A DNA stretch of 64,000 nucleotides from Colias croceus. Taxonomy: Eukaryota; Arthropoda; Insecta; Lepidoptera; Pieridae. Below the pieces are notes generated by a model, which was not told the origin of the DNA, did no database searches, and saw nothing but the letters and a program-made list of their open reading frames with translations. The translations under genes were made by a program, and so were the position numbers. Positions 12,531 through 23,456 of the stretch are shown piece after piece. The stretch's first letter is position 1; each line of letters starts with the position of its first letter. The stretch lies in the NCBI RefSeq assembly GCF_905220415.1, contig NC_059537.1:14649795-14713794 (forward strand). Direction: 5' to 3'.

Positions 12531-13139
12531 CCCACCAAAAACATAAATGTAAAAATTGGAGCCGAGTTCAATCGTTGACTTAATTTGCCAAAAAAAGAAA
12601 TGAGATCTAAATGTGTGCCAAGTTCTACAGACAGTCCAGAAATTTATTTACAAAGATGTATTAAGTTCTTAGGTTGACTGAAAACTCAATTGTTTTATTT
12701 TCCCTTAGAGAACAATGTTTATTCCAAAATATAACTTTTTTAATTTGAATAATATAATTATTTTCACAAAGCAAACAACTAATGACCTATTGAACCCCAT
12801 AATTTGATGAGGCTAGTTTTTAGAACCTCACAAGATATAAACAGTATGTAAAACTAGCCTCATCAAATTATGGGGTTCAATAGGTCATTAGTTGTTTGCT
12901 TTGTGAAAATAATTATATTATTCAAATTAAAAAAGTTATATTTTGGAATAAACATTGTTCTCTAAGGGAAAATAAAACAATTGAGTTTTCAGTCAACCTA
13001 AGAACTTAATACATCTTTGTAAATAAATTTCTGGACTGTCTGCAGAACTGGGCACACATTTAGATCTCATTTCTTTTTTTGGAAAATTAAGTCAACGATT
13101 GAACTCGGCTCCAATTTTTACATTTATGTTTTTGGTGGG
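12531..13139. repeat. Terminal palindrome, left copy (290-nt arms)
   Basis: The arms 12531-12820 and 12850-13139 are near-perfect reverse complements, each 290 nt, around a 29-nt loop. The ends read CCCACC...GGTGGG, flanked by AT on both sides. It forms the outer end of the left arm of the giant inverted repeat. No coding capacity. Confidence 0.85.
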
Positions 13140-13639
13140 ATATCATTACTTTTTGTACAGAAAATTACTCTGCAAATTTGATTTACTTTATAAATATAAT
13201 ACTTTTTATATACGATTTTTTTTTCTTGCGGTTTCTCTGTATGGTTTGTTTAGTATTATTTTCTATATTTTATTGTTTGTTATGAATGTCAGCGCACATT
13301 GCCCCGTCATTATCTGCAATTTTTTAAACTTGTTTTCTGTTTATTAGATTACATGATTTTCTAAACATCCAGCGTGAATTTGTACACACACTATTACCAA
13401 GATGCAAAGATCGTTGTAGAAGAATCGTCGCCTTACTCCATGACGTTACGGTATTAATGCCATGACGCGATCTTGAAATTTTACTCTAAACGCGCCTAAA
13501 GATGTTTCACTCATATTAATATTACGCAAATTAAATCATTTCGACCTTCGACGAAGCCTTCTTCCATTACACCATTTATGGTAATTATTTTTGCATGCTT
13601 GTATTGGCTAAACATGTTTGTGCTTTATTAATATAATTG

Positions 13640-13705
13640 TATCACCATTGAATACCATGTTTAAAGCAAAATAAAGATTTTATTTATTTATTTATTTATT
13701 TACAC
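13640..13705 (+). repeat. Older LINE-like 3' end with AATAAA and (ATTT)n tail, shared by both arms
   Basis: AAAGCAAAATAAAGATTTTA followed by ATTT repeats looks like a polyadenylated LINE 3' end. The same sequence is in the right arm, inverted, near 18165-18235, so this insertion predates formation of the inverted arms. Confidence 0.5.
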
Positions 13706-13761
13706 TGAAATTAAAACTAAACTAAACACTCATAAATAAAGAATAAATAAATGTGAATATG

Positions 13762-13988
13762 AATGAATGAATGAATGAATGAAACATTTATTGACAACAA
13801 AGTATACAAGCCGCACAGAAACAGAAAAAAAAGTAAGAACAAAAACATGGTGAAAAAAAAAACAAACTTAAAAACTAAAACAATATACCTATTACACAAT
13901 CAAAAACTTACAACCTAAAAATTAGATAAGTACTGTGCGGCAACGTCTGTTGTCAAAAGGGGCTAAAAAAAAAAAGGGGTTGTTAATA
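13762..13988 (-). mobile_element. Non-LTR retrotransposon 3' fragment with (CATT)n tail
   Basis: A 227-bp insertion present in the left arm and absent from the right arm. It is flanked by the 6-bp direct repeat AATATG (13756-13761 and 13989-13994). Read on the - strand it ends in TTGTTGTCAATAAATGTTT and then CATT repeats, like a LINE 3' end inserted by target-primed reverse transcription. Strongly 5'-truncated; no coding sequence remains. Confidence 0.75.
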
Positions 13989-14744
13989 AATATGTAAAAT
14001 TATATATTAGATATTTTTAACTGTATGAGCAATATTTTTATTACAATTTTCTTTTATTTTACGTTTAATAACAGTTTTGAATAAAGAAATCATGCAATCG
14101 AAGTAATCCGCCCTAGCGATACTAGCGCGAGTGAGTGTGATGTCAGAGGCGCTTCGAATCTACAGATGTTTCGTCCTAAAATATGTAAACTTCAATAATC
14201 TATATCTCAGTCATTTATTGATGGGTTTCAAAATTTTTTTCGGCCACTGATTAGTTTTGATCTATTTTTTGAGACTAGTAAGGTGAATATACTATTTTCT
14301 TTTTTTTTAAACTTTTCCATTTTTCCATACAAACAAAATTTATGTCATTGAAAAATAAATTAAATACAAATAAATTCAGTATTTTCTGATTTTTTCCTTT
14401 GTACACTCACTATTACCTAGTTGATTACAAAATTTGAACTTTCTAGGTCATCTGGAAGTGGGTTAGGTTTTGTATATGTCTATAAGTCAGTCAGTCTTAA
14501 AAATTGCGATTTTTGGATATTAATATCTACGCAACTGTTTAATCTGTATTTATGAAATTAAAGGTTCTTGTTTATCTTGAGGTTCTCTTGATATGTACCA
14601 AATTTGGTTTATATAACTTAAATAGTTTTCGAGTTATTAGGGGGTGAAAAGTGGCTCGAAATGGTTCGTGTAAATATACACACGGCTGCTGCTCGCCAGT
14701 TCTCTTCGCTTGAACTCGGCTTGACACGCTGCCGCGTGTCTAGA

Positions 14745-17360
14745 TAAAGTTGTGATTTAATTTGCTAAACAAATATAATAACAGGCGGATTGTTGTGAAT
14801 TATTAATTTCGTTTCCGATCCGTTGTAATGAAATTAATTGCTATTTTAATTGGTCGTGATAATTTTGAGAATTGAAGAATTTTGTGAAAACAATAACTTG
14901 TAACTCATTAAAAATTCGAGTGCCGTCTTGTTGAGTGGTTAGCGCGAAAGCATTGCAATCAAGAGGTCAAGAGTTTGATATTATTTGGAAATTTATTCAA
15001 ATTCGTTGGTCGAGACATCATTATCTGTCTATAAAGCGAGAGCACAGTATTACAATATTATTTCCTAATACTGTGGCAATAGGCAATATGGTGACAAAAC
15101 ATAACATAAACATATGAACCCCATTCGTAATCATAATATAATCTGTCTTACAAAAAAATGAAATCGTGCAATATAATCTGAAATACTTCAGAATATGTAA
15201 GGATTTTCCTCATAACGTGTTTCAAAGCACATTACTCCACAATTTTTATAATAATCCGCTGTAAAGCTTCATAATTCCAAGGTTTATTACAAATATATAA
15301 TGATCTTAAGATGATGATTATAATATAGGACGATGTGAAAATAAAAGAAATCAAATGGAATATTCGTTTGACTGAACCCAATTAAACAAATTTAGTGAAA
15401 AAATAAGTGAAGGAGTAAAAATGTGTCTACTCTCAGAAAATAAAACCTTTTGTTATAATTAGTTAAAGAAATATTAGTTTTTTATAGGATCGGGTATTTT
15501 ATAGGATCTGCCCACAGCTGATGCTCTTAAATGTCCACCCACTTTTTGACCTCGTTCGTGTTTTGTTTTCACAACTAAAATTAGTTTATATGTCCTCCTC
15601 TAAGCTTTAATATTATGTTTTAATAAAAACATCAATACTGTTTATTACATTTAACTTATTTTGTAATCAATAGAGATTCTCTGACTCATTTCAAACGTTA
15701 TTGGCTAACGACACCGGTCAAAATCGTTTCTAGCTGATGTTTGCAGTCAAAAGTGTTTTGCCCGTGACCGTTGACTGTAACATCGTAACACGGTTGCGTC
15801 ACAAAGTTTTTAGTTCCATTACACAAGCGAGAGGCCTAGGTTTGTCCCAGTATCTGATAATTCATTACTCACCCAAGGTGCCTTTGAAATTCCCGCGCAG
15901 GGATGAAAGGGTTCAACTTGACGGATCTGCTTTGATCTCGAGATAAACATATCTTAATCTCGAAGGAGTGAAATGTGGTTTTAGTTTTTCGCGGCTAAAA
16001 ATATAGAATAACTAGCGTTGAATATTTAAAAACTTGACTTGAAAATTTTCTGACTCTTCTGACTAAAAAAACACAGTGCTCTGGAATTTTAAACCGTAAA
16101 ATTATTATGAAAAGTTTAAAGATATGGTATAAAAGAAAATAAATAAACGGGACATAGTTTACTATAGTTTTGTAGTTTGTGAACTATTAAGAAGTTTACA
16201 TCGTCTTTTAGAGTTCTGCTCAGAAGTTTGGACTTATTGAAAACTGAAAAATACATTAAGTTCGGTACTATACTGATGTCTTTGTATTTAAGTCGTCTAA
16301 AGTATTACAATTATTATCTATCTTCATAATCTATCTTCTCAATGAAAGCAATTTGTCTATATATTTGATTAAATGTTTGTAAGTATATCTCACAAATGCA
16401 CAAAGTGATTAAAACCAATAAGCAAAACAAGAATATTTATTTCACATTATGGTGACTTAGTACAGTTTCACTAAAAACTCCATATTACGCCGCCATAACG
16501 TCCAATTATTTTTTATGAATATAATCCTATTCCATGATGAACTCAAAGGTAGATCGACGCATGAGCTCGACGAATAATTTAGCAGTTACTCGACTTTCAC
16601 TAAAACCCGAAGCATCTCATCTGATATACAAGCTAATATTTCTGTCTCTTCACGACCACTCGTAATTTTGTTACACAGACGGCAGATGCGTTTAATATCG
16701 AACATAAAAATATACCTTAAGCTCACTAGACGAAGAATTAGTGTCGCTTAAATTTTATACCGTTTTTATGTATGAACGTGAATCGCTCCTACGAATGTGG
16801 CTTTAAGCTTTTCGAATATTTTACGCTAAGTTGCTTTTTATTGGAAGTATGGATATGGGATGTGGGTGTTATGTTTGGCCATCTTGGTAAGACATGTCGT
16901 GGGTTATGGTCGCTTATTCTGCAAATGTCCAGTACTTTATTCGAAAATTATTTAGAAATTGAATATCGTACGATACATTTAACTTTATACTGCGCTGAGT
17001 AATAGCAGAAATAGCTAACTGAAATAGTACAGGTTATATTAGTTTTAAGTAATTTAAACTTAAACTATCTTTTCAACTGAAACAAAATGGACGCAATATA
17101 TTTTTTTGGAAATGTGAGATTGATTATTATTATTTCATCGTTATTTCAACCGATTTAAATATGACCCCCATTTTAATACGACAAGATTTCATAGGTCATT
17201 CTTATCAATTAATTATTATTGGATTAAATACCGCAGTAGTAAAATTGATAAATGCAGACCTGGGACATTACAAAACCAATTTTCTAAGAAAGTCAACATC
17301 GTAAATAGCTCAGAACAAAGAGATATATAACAGCTGAAACGGCGACATCAAACCGGCTAA
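14745..17360. other. Unique core between the two long arms
   Basis: 2.6 kb of AT-rich sequence present once in the window. No long open frame, no transposase motif and no internal symmetry were seen. A degenerate tRNA-like SINE head may lie at 14922-14979. Whether this is element cargo or host DNA trapped between two inverted copies cannot be decided from one window. Confidence 0.5.
14922..15070 (+). repeat. Possible degenerate tRNA-derived SINE
   Basis: The stretch GAGTGGTTAGCGCGAAAGCA followed by CAAGAGGTCAAGAGTTTGAT resembles the A-box to B-box span of insect tRNA-derived SINEs. The B box is decayed (AGTTTGATA instead of GGTTCGAATCC). No target duplication was found. Weak call. Confidence 0.3.
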
Positions 17361-18475
17361 TCTAGACACGCGGCAGCGTGTCAAGCCGAGTTCAAGCGAA
17401 GAGAACTGGCGAGCAGCAGCCGTGTGTATATTTACACGAACCATTTCGAGCCACTTTTCACCCCCTTATAACTCGAAAACTATTTAAGTTATATAAACCA
17501 AATTTGGTACATATCAAGAGGACCTCAAGATAAACAAGAACCTTAAATTTCATAAATACAGATTAAACAGTTGCGTAGATATTAATATCCAAAAATCGCA
17601 ATTTTTAAGACTGACTGACTTATAGACATATACAAAACCTAACCCACTTCCAGATGACCTAGAAAGTTCAAATTTTGTAATCAGCTAGGTAATAGTGAGT
17701 GTACAAAGGAAAAAATCAGAAAATACTGAATTTATTTGTATTTAATTTTTTTTTCAATGACATTAATTTTGTTTGTATGGAAAAATGGAAAAGTTTAAAA
17801 AAATAGAAAATAGTATATTCACCTTATTAGTCTTAAAAAATAGATCAAAACTAATCAGTGGCCGAAAAAAATTTTGAAATCCATCAATAAATGACTGAGA
17901 TATAGATTATTGAAGTTTACATGTTTTAGGACGAAACATCTGTAGATTCGAAGCGCCTCTGACATCACACTCACTCGCGCTAGTATCGCTAGGGCGGATT
18001 ACTTCGATTGCATGATTTCTTTATTCAAAACTGTTATTAAACGTAAAATAAAAGAAAATTGTAATAAAAATATTGCTCATACAGTTAAAAATAATATATA
18101 ATTTTACATATTCACATTTATTTATTCTTTATTTATGAGTGTTTAGTTTAGTTTTAATTTCAGTGTAAATAAATAAATAAAATCTTTATTTTGCTTTAAA
18201 CATGGTATTCAATGGTGATACAATTATATTAATAAAGCACAAACATGATTAGCCAATACAAGCATGCAAAAATAATTACCATAAATGGTGTAATGGAAGA
18301 AGGCTTCGTCGAAGGTCGAAATGATTTAATTTGCGTAATATTAATATGAGTGAAACATCTTAAGGCGCGTTTAGAGTAAAATTTCAAGATCGCGTCATGG
18401 CATTAATACCGTAACGTCATGGAGTAAGGCGACGATTCTTCTACAACGATCTTTGCATCTTGGTAATAGTGTGTG

Positions 18476-18593
18476 AGAGCACGCTTAACATGAGCATTAA
18501 CTTAAACTGACCATCCGTTCAAAACCTGACATTGGCAGAATCCGTCCTCACTAGGATCGGGAATTGCCATTTGAAAAAAAGAAGAAGAAGAAG
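18476..18593 (+). mobile_element. Non-LTR retrotransposon 3' fragment with (GAA)n tail
   Basis: A 118-bp insertion in the right arm, missing at the matching place in the left arm. It is flanked by the 11-bp direct repeat AATAGTGTGTG (18465-18475 and 18594-18604). It ends in A-rich sequence and GAA repeats, which fits a 5'-truncated LINE or SINE tail inserted in + orientation. Confidence 0.75.
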
Positions 18594-18706
18594 AATAGTG
18601 TGTGTACAAATTCACGCTGGATGTTTAGAAAATCATGTAATCTTTTAAACAGAAAACGAGTTTAAAAAATTGCAGATAATGACGGGGCAATGTGCGCTGA
18701 CATTCA

Positions 18707-18985
18707 TGTGGGATGATAAGGTGAGATGTATGATTAATTGATGTTTATTAACGTGTGTAAGATTAGTTTCTGAACGATGATTAGAATGAAAGAACGATAG
18801 ACTATGATTGAATCAATTAGAGAATGTGAAGTAAAGAGCGAATGAGGAATGATCTGTCTCTTTTCATTGGGATCGTGGGTGAAGACGGCTGTTTCTCTGT
18901 AAGATGTTTTCTAAAAATTAAGATTGTGGTCCGAAAATAAATCTCAAGAAGTTCAAAGTGTTTTTCATTTAGCCCCGATCCTACA
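18707..18985 (+). repeat. 5' LTR
   Basis: 279 bp, TGTGGG...CCTACA. By eye it is identical along its length to the 3' LTR. A polyadenylation signal AATAAA is at 18936-18941. Confidence 0.95.
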
Positions 18986-18989
18986 ATCT

Positions 18990-19007
18990 TGGGGGCTCGT
19001 CCAATTG
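18990..19007 (+). other. Primer-binding site, probably tRNA-Pro
   Basis: Four bases after the 5' LTR comes TGGGGGCTCGTCCAATTG. The first 13 bases match the 3' end complement of animal tRNA-Pro (TGGGGGCTCGTCC); the last five do not match the usual 18-nt site. The tRNA identity is from memory of the conserved tRNA-Pro acceptor end. Confidence 0.6.
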
Positions 19008-19171
19008 AAAGAGGAAAATCGAAGATTACGACGGAAAGACGATCGGCGGGAAAGTAAGGTTATCTCACCGGGCGAGGCGGCGCGGCGTGGTACAACTTTT
19101 CATGTTAATAAGACGACGACGACTAATAAGACGTATTCCAATAAGACGACAACTATAAGAAAGACGCAAAA

Positions 19172-22100
19172 ATGGGAAGAAAGGATAAGAGAAACAGCAG
19201 CAGTTTTAATATTGAAGACGAAGGACGAAAAGAATTTAGACAAAATGGCGGCGACACGCAGCAGCAACAGAACACATTATTCATGACGGCGGACCTTATA
19301 CCGAAATTTACCGGACAAGACTCTAATTACCCTGTACAAAAGTGGATACAAGATATCGAAGATAATGGATTAATATTTCAGTGGACACCATTACAGCAAC
19401 TTCTTGTTGCCAGGCGATCACTCAGTGGGACGGCGCTTCTTTGGCTTAAATCGGAACGACCATTCAAGACATGGCAGGAGCTGGCGGAAGAAATATTAAA
19501 GGAATTTCCATCTACGTGGGATACAAAAACGGTACATGAATTAATGAGTGCGAGAAAAAAACAGGCGAATGAAAGCTGCATTGATTATCTACTTATCATG
19601 AAGGAGATGGGTAAGCGCGGCAAATTAGCGGATTACGTGACTATAAAGTACATAGTTGACGGTATTATCGATGATGAATACAATAAGATTATGCTATATG
19701 GGATTAAAACGTACGCGGAATTAAAAGAAAAGCTGAAAATTTATGAGTTAGTAAAATCAAAAACAAAGAAAATTAGTACCAGTCAAGACCGTCAAGAAAA
19801 GCCTACAAGTGTATATTCGAATTCATCTCATGTAAGAAACACATTACGTTGCTATAATTGTGGTGATCACGGGCATGCCTCATCAAGCTGTCCTAATAAA
19901 GAAAAAGGAGCTAAATGTTTTCGTTGTAACTCATACGGACATATAGCATCAGCATGTGATTTGAAAAAAACAGGTGCATCAAAATTTCAAAGTAGAAGCA
20001 TTCATAAACAAGATGGCGTCAGCGCAAGCGGCGGCGATAAGAACGAAATTCCATCGCAACAAATCGGAAGTATGAAAAGAACGATGTTCGGATCTATCGG
20101 CGAATCAGGTTCCAATCTGAAGTTTGTCGGTCAAGATGGCGGCTTAAGAAATATTGAACGAATGATTGATTATAATTGCAATGAAGTTTCTATTAATCAG
20201 TTGACAGATGAAAAGTCTCAACAGGTTATGAAGATTGTAAACAATGACGAAATAACAAAGAAAAGTGAAGAAAAGCGTTTGAAAAAAATTGTTTTGAATA
20301 ATACTGAAACCACAGCGCTCATGGACAGTGGTAGCGACGTGAATTTGATCAACGAGGACGTTTATTTATCGATGTGTACCCCAAAATACGACAACAACGT
20401 TGTACTCACCGGTCTCGGCAGTGCAAAAGTTAAAACACTTGGACATTGTATTGTGAAGTTACGAATCGACGGGCGTGATTTCGAACAAGAGACATTTTAT
20501 ATTGTACCTAATAACTGTATGCCTTACTGTGCTATTGTAGGTCGTGCGTTCTTGAGCAATGTTGTTATGGTAATGGATGAAGGAACAGTGTTTGTTTTTC
20601 CGAAAGATGAAAGTTGGATGACGAAAATTAATTGTTTTTTTTCTACTGTTGATCTTGTAGGTACAGTAAGTAATGAAAGTGTGAAAGATGAAGTAGTGAG
20701 GTTAGTTGACAGCTACATGCCACAGCAAACAAAGGAAGCTCCAGTGGAACTGAAAATAACTTTGATGGACGAGACACCTGTTGCACAGCGGCCACGCAGA
20801 CTGTCACCTAAGGAGCAGCACGAGGTTGACCAGCAGATACAAGAATGGTTAAAAGACGGCATTATAAGGGTAAGTTATTCAGATTTTGCTAGTCCTCTGG
20901 TATTGGTAAAAAAGAAAGACGGTTCAATTAGGATTTGTATTGATTATAGACTGTTAAACAAAAAGATTTTAAAGGATGAATATCCTCTTCCAATAGTAGA
21001 CGATCTTATAGATAAATTAGCAAGCGCTAAAGTATATTCAGCTTTAGATTTAAAGAATGGATATTTTCATTTGAAAGTAAATGAAGAGTCATGCAAATAT
21101 ACAGCTTTTGTTACCCCGACAGGACAATATGAATTTTTGAGAGCACCATTTGGCTTAGCTACTTGTCCTAAAGTGTTCATGAGATTAATTACAACAATTT
21201 TCAGAGATATGATTGCAGCGGGAATTATTATAATATTCATCGATGATTTGTTGATTCCAGCTCGAGACGAACAGCAAGCTGTTATGAGATTGAAACAAGT
21301 TTTACAAAGAGCATCAGAATATGGATTGAATATCAACTGGAAGAAGTCGCAGTTGTTAGTAAAGAGAGTTGAGTATCTTGGACATGTGATTGAAAATGGA
21401 ACGGTCATGCCTTCCCCTGACAAGACTGAAGCTGTACTAAAATTTCCAGAACCACAGAATGTCAAGCAGTTACATAGTTTCTTAGGACTGTGCTCATATT
21501 TTCGAAAGTTTATTGAAAATTATGCTCAGATTGCTCAACCACTTACAGATTTAATGAAGAAAGATGCAAATTTTAAATTTTATGATGAACACAGATTAGT
21601 TTTTAACATGCTTAAACAGAGTTTAACAAGTTCACCTGTACTCAAGATTTATGATTTTAAAGATGAAACAGAACTACACACGGATGCGTCGAGTGTAGCA
21701 TATTCAGCAATTTTAATGCAAAGAAGTAGAGAAGACGGAGAGCTGCATCCTGTTCATTTCATGAGTCGTAGAACATCAGAGGCAGAAAGCAAGTACACAA
21801 GTTATGAATTGGAAGCTTTAGCCATCATAGAAGGAGTTAAAAAGTTCAGACATTACTTACATGGTAAACCTTTTAAGATTGTAACAGACTGCAAAGCATT
21901 TGAGATGACTTTAAAGAAGAAAGACTTAGTGCAATGTACTAGAGTGAAGATGCGACACAAAAAAGATATTGAACTCGTACATATGCTAGAAGAAGAATAT
22001 GTATCTAGTTTTATAGCTCGGAGAGAAGAAACACGAAAAAAAGCAAAAGAACAGATTTTAAGAATACAAGAAGAAAATAAGAAACATTATAACAAGAAAA

Positions 22101-22324
22101 GGAAACCTAGTATACAATACAACATAGGAGATTTGGTTGCTATTAAGAAGACTCAATTTGGAACATCTATGAAGTTAAAAGCAAAATTTATTGGTCCATA
22201 TAAGATTACAGGCATAAAGGGAAATGACAGGTATGATGTTGAAAAAGTTTTTGATACTGGAGAGGGATCCAAGAAGACATCTTCTTGTGCTGAATTTATG
22301 AAGAAATGGTCTGATCGAGTTTGA
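19172..22324 (+). CDS. Gag-Pol polyprotein of the Gypsy-type element, internally deleted
   Basis: A single open frame of 1050 residues with ATG at 19172 and TGA ending at 22324. Domains in order: capsid-like Gag (about 40-200); two CCHC zinc knuckles (C227-C230-H235-C240 and C249-C252-H257-C262); aspartic protease with DSG at 385-387; reverse transcriptase (about 540-740) with catalytic Asp626 and FIDD at 689-692 in place of the usual YxDD; RNase H (about 830-920) with Asp838, Glu879 and Asp906. After KKKDL near residue 919 the sequence jumps to the C-terminal tail of integrase with its GPY motif (GPY at 1008-1010). The last part of RNase H, the integrase zinc finger and the whole DDE core are missing. 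The frame is kept across the junction (near nt 21926-21935). Such a copy could move only with integrase supplied by a relative. Gag and Pol share one frame with no frameshift site. Confidence 0.92.
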   Translation: MGRKDKRNSSSFNIEDEGRKEFRQNGGDTQQQQNTLFMTADLIPKFTGQDSNYPVQKWIQDIEDNGLIFQWTPLQQLLVARRSLSGTALLWLKSERPFKTWQELAEEILKEFPSTWDTKTVHELMSARKKQANESCIDYLLIMKEMGKRGKLADYVTIKYIVDGIIDDEYNKIMLYGIKTYAELKEKLKIYELVKSKTKKISTSQDRQEKPTSVYSNSSHVRNTLRCYNCGDHGHASSSCPNKEKGAKCFRCNSYGHIASACDLKKTGASKFQSRSIHKQDGVSASGGDKNEIPSQQIGSMKRTMFGSIGESGSNLKFVGQDGGLRNIERMIDYNCNEVSINQLTDEKSQQVMKIVNNDEITKKSEEKRLKKIVLNNTETTALMDSGSDVNLINEDVYLSMCTPKYDNNVVLTGLGSAKVKTLGHCIVKLRIDGRDFEQETFYIVPNNCMPYCAIVGRAFLSNVVMVMDEGTVFVFPKDESWMTKINCFFSTVDLVGTVSNESVKDEVVRLVDSYMPQQTKEAPVELKITLMDETPVAQRPRRLSPKEQHEVDQQIQEWLKDGIIRVSYSDFASPLVLVKKKDGSIRICIDYRLLNKKILKDEYPLPIVDDLIDKLASAKVYSALDLKNGYFHLKVNEESCKYTAFVTPTGQYEFLRAPFGLATCPKVFMRLITTIFRDMIAAGIIIIFIDDLLIPARDEQQAVMRLKQVLQRASEYGLNINWKKSQLLVKRVEYLGHVIENGTVMPSPDKTEAVLKFPEPQNVKQLHSFLGLCSYFRKFIENYAQIAQPLTDLMKKDANFKFYDEHRLVFNMLKQSLTSSPVLKIYDFKDETELHTDASSVAYSAILMQRSREDGELHPVHFMSRRTSEAESKYTSYELEALAIIEGVKKFRHYLHGKPFKIVTDCKAFEMTLKKKDLVQCTRVKMRHKKDIELVHMLEEEYVSSFIARREETRKKAKEQILRIQEENKKHYNKKRKPSIQYNIGDLVAIKKTQFGTSMKLKAKFIGPYKITGIKGNDRYDVEKVFDTGEGSKKTSSCAEFMKKWSDRV

Positions 22325-23030
22325 GGTAAAAATACTGTTTCATATTTTTGTCTTAACATTTTTATCTGTTTCAGGTTATTCTGATGACTTATATTTTCTA
22401 TAATAAAATAATGTGTATGAAAGACTATGCTTGAAAGAAAGGTGGAAGATTTGTTTATTTTATAAGATTTATTGCTCAAGTTTATTATCTTGTGATACAT
22501 GTTAAAGTTGTATGTGTTAACTACACTACTAAGAAGGAAAGGTTATGGGTTAAATAAAACAATAAGGTTTATTGTTTAAAGTCTTTATTTATATTTTGTG
22601 TAACAAGCGTAAGAAATGTTTTTTTTTTTTTTGTGTTAAGTTTATCTAAACCAAGTTATTATGGAAAAGTTTTCTGTAATGTTTTGTAAGTTTTGCTTTT
22701 ATTTGAAAATGTAATGTTTTCTTAAGGGTTTATTTTGTTATGAGTATTTAAAGTAGAACGGTACCATTGTTTTTGTTTAAGTTGAAAGTTTTAAAGTGTA
22801 AAGAAACTTGTAAGATTTTGTTTTTGTTTAATTTAAAGTCTTAACATTTAAAGATATTTGTAAGTTTTTGTGTATGCGGAAAGTTTAAAAAATTTAAAGA
22901 TGTGTAAAATGTATAATTGTTTATGTTAAACGGTGTTATGATGACTGATGATGGAAGATGATGATGATGATGATGAATGACTGTGACTGTGTGCATGTCT
23001 GAGGACAGACATGGTGCAGGAATGGCCGAG
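22325..23030 (+). other. 3' non-coding region of the LTR element
   Basis: About 700 bp rich in T and G between the stop codon and the 3' LTR, with a short (GAT)n run near 22955-22975. No open frame of note; no envelope-like sequence. Confidence 0.6.
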
Positions 23031-23309
23031 TGTGGGATGATAAGGTGAGATGTATGATTAATTGATGTTTATTAACGTGTGTAAGATTAGTTTCTGAACG
23101 ATGATTAGAATGAAAGAACGATAGACTATGATTGAATCAATTAGAGAATGTGAAGTAAAGAGCGAATGAGGAATGATCTGTCTCTTTTCATTGGGATCGT
23201 GGGTGAAGACGGCTGTTTCTCTGTAAGATGTTTTCTAAAAATTAAGATTGTGGTCCGAAAATAAATCTCAAGAAGTTCAAAGTGTTTTTCATTTAGCCCC
23301 GATCCTACA
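23031..23309 (+). repeat. 3' LTR
   Basis: 279 bp, same ends and same sequence as the 5' LTR. The stretch just before it (AGGAATGGCCGAG) is where a plus-strand primer would lie; it is only partly purine. Confidence 0.95.
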
Positions 23310-23456
23310 TTCATAACATACAAGAAAATATAGAAAATAATACTAAACAAACCATACAGAGAAACCGCAAGAAAAAAAAATCGTATATAAAAAGTATTTT
23401 ATTTATAAAGTAAATCAAATTTGCAGAGTAATTTTCTGTACAAAAAGTAATGATAT

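Larger units (their letters stand above)
18707..23309 (+). mobile_element. Ty3/Gypsy-type LTR retrotransposon, integrase-deleted
   Basis: A complete LTR-to-LTR insertion of 4603 bp in the right arm. The LTRs are 18707-18985 and 23031-23309. The direct repeat TTCA flanks it (18703-18706 and 23310-23313); the left arm keeps the uninterrupted site near 13283-13286. A tRNA primer site follows the 5' LTR. One long Gag-Pol frame occupies 19172-22324, and about 700 bp of non-coding sequence lie before the 3' LTR. No envelope gene is present. The order protease, reverse transcriptase, RNase H, then remnants of integrase, together with the sequence style, place it in Ty3/Gypsy rather than Copia or BEL/Pao. 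It lies in the same orientation as the host Dpr-like gene. Confidence 0.93.

Noticed and set aside
18924..19286. A separate 120-residue frame overlapping the LTR and the start of Gag
   Set aside because: It begins with a TTG inside the LTR and lies in another frame from the clear Gag-Pol; low-complexity Thr/Lys composition; likely a shadow.
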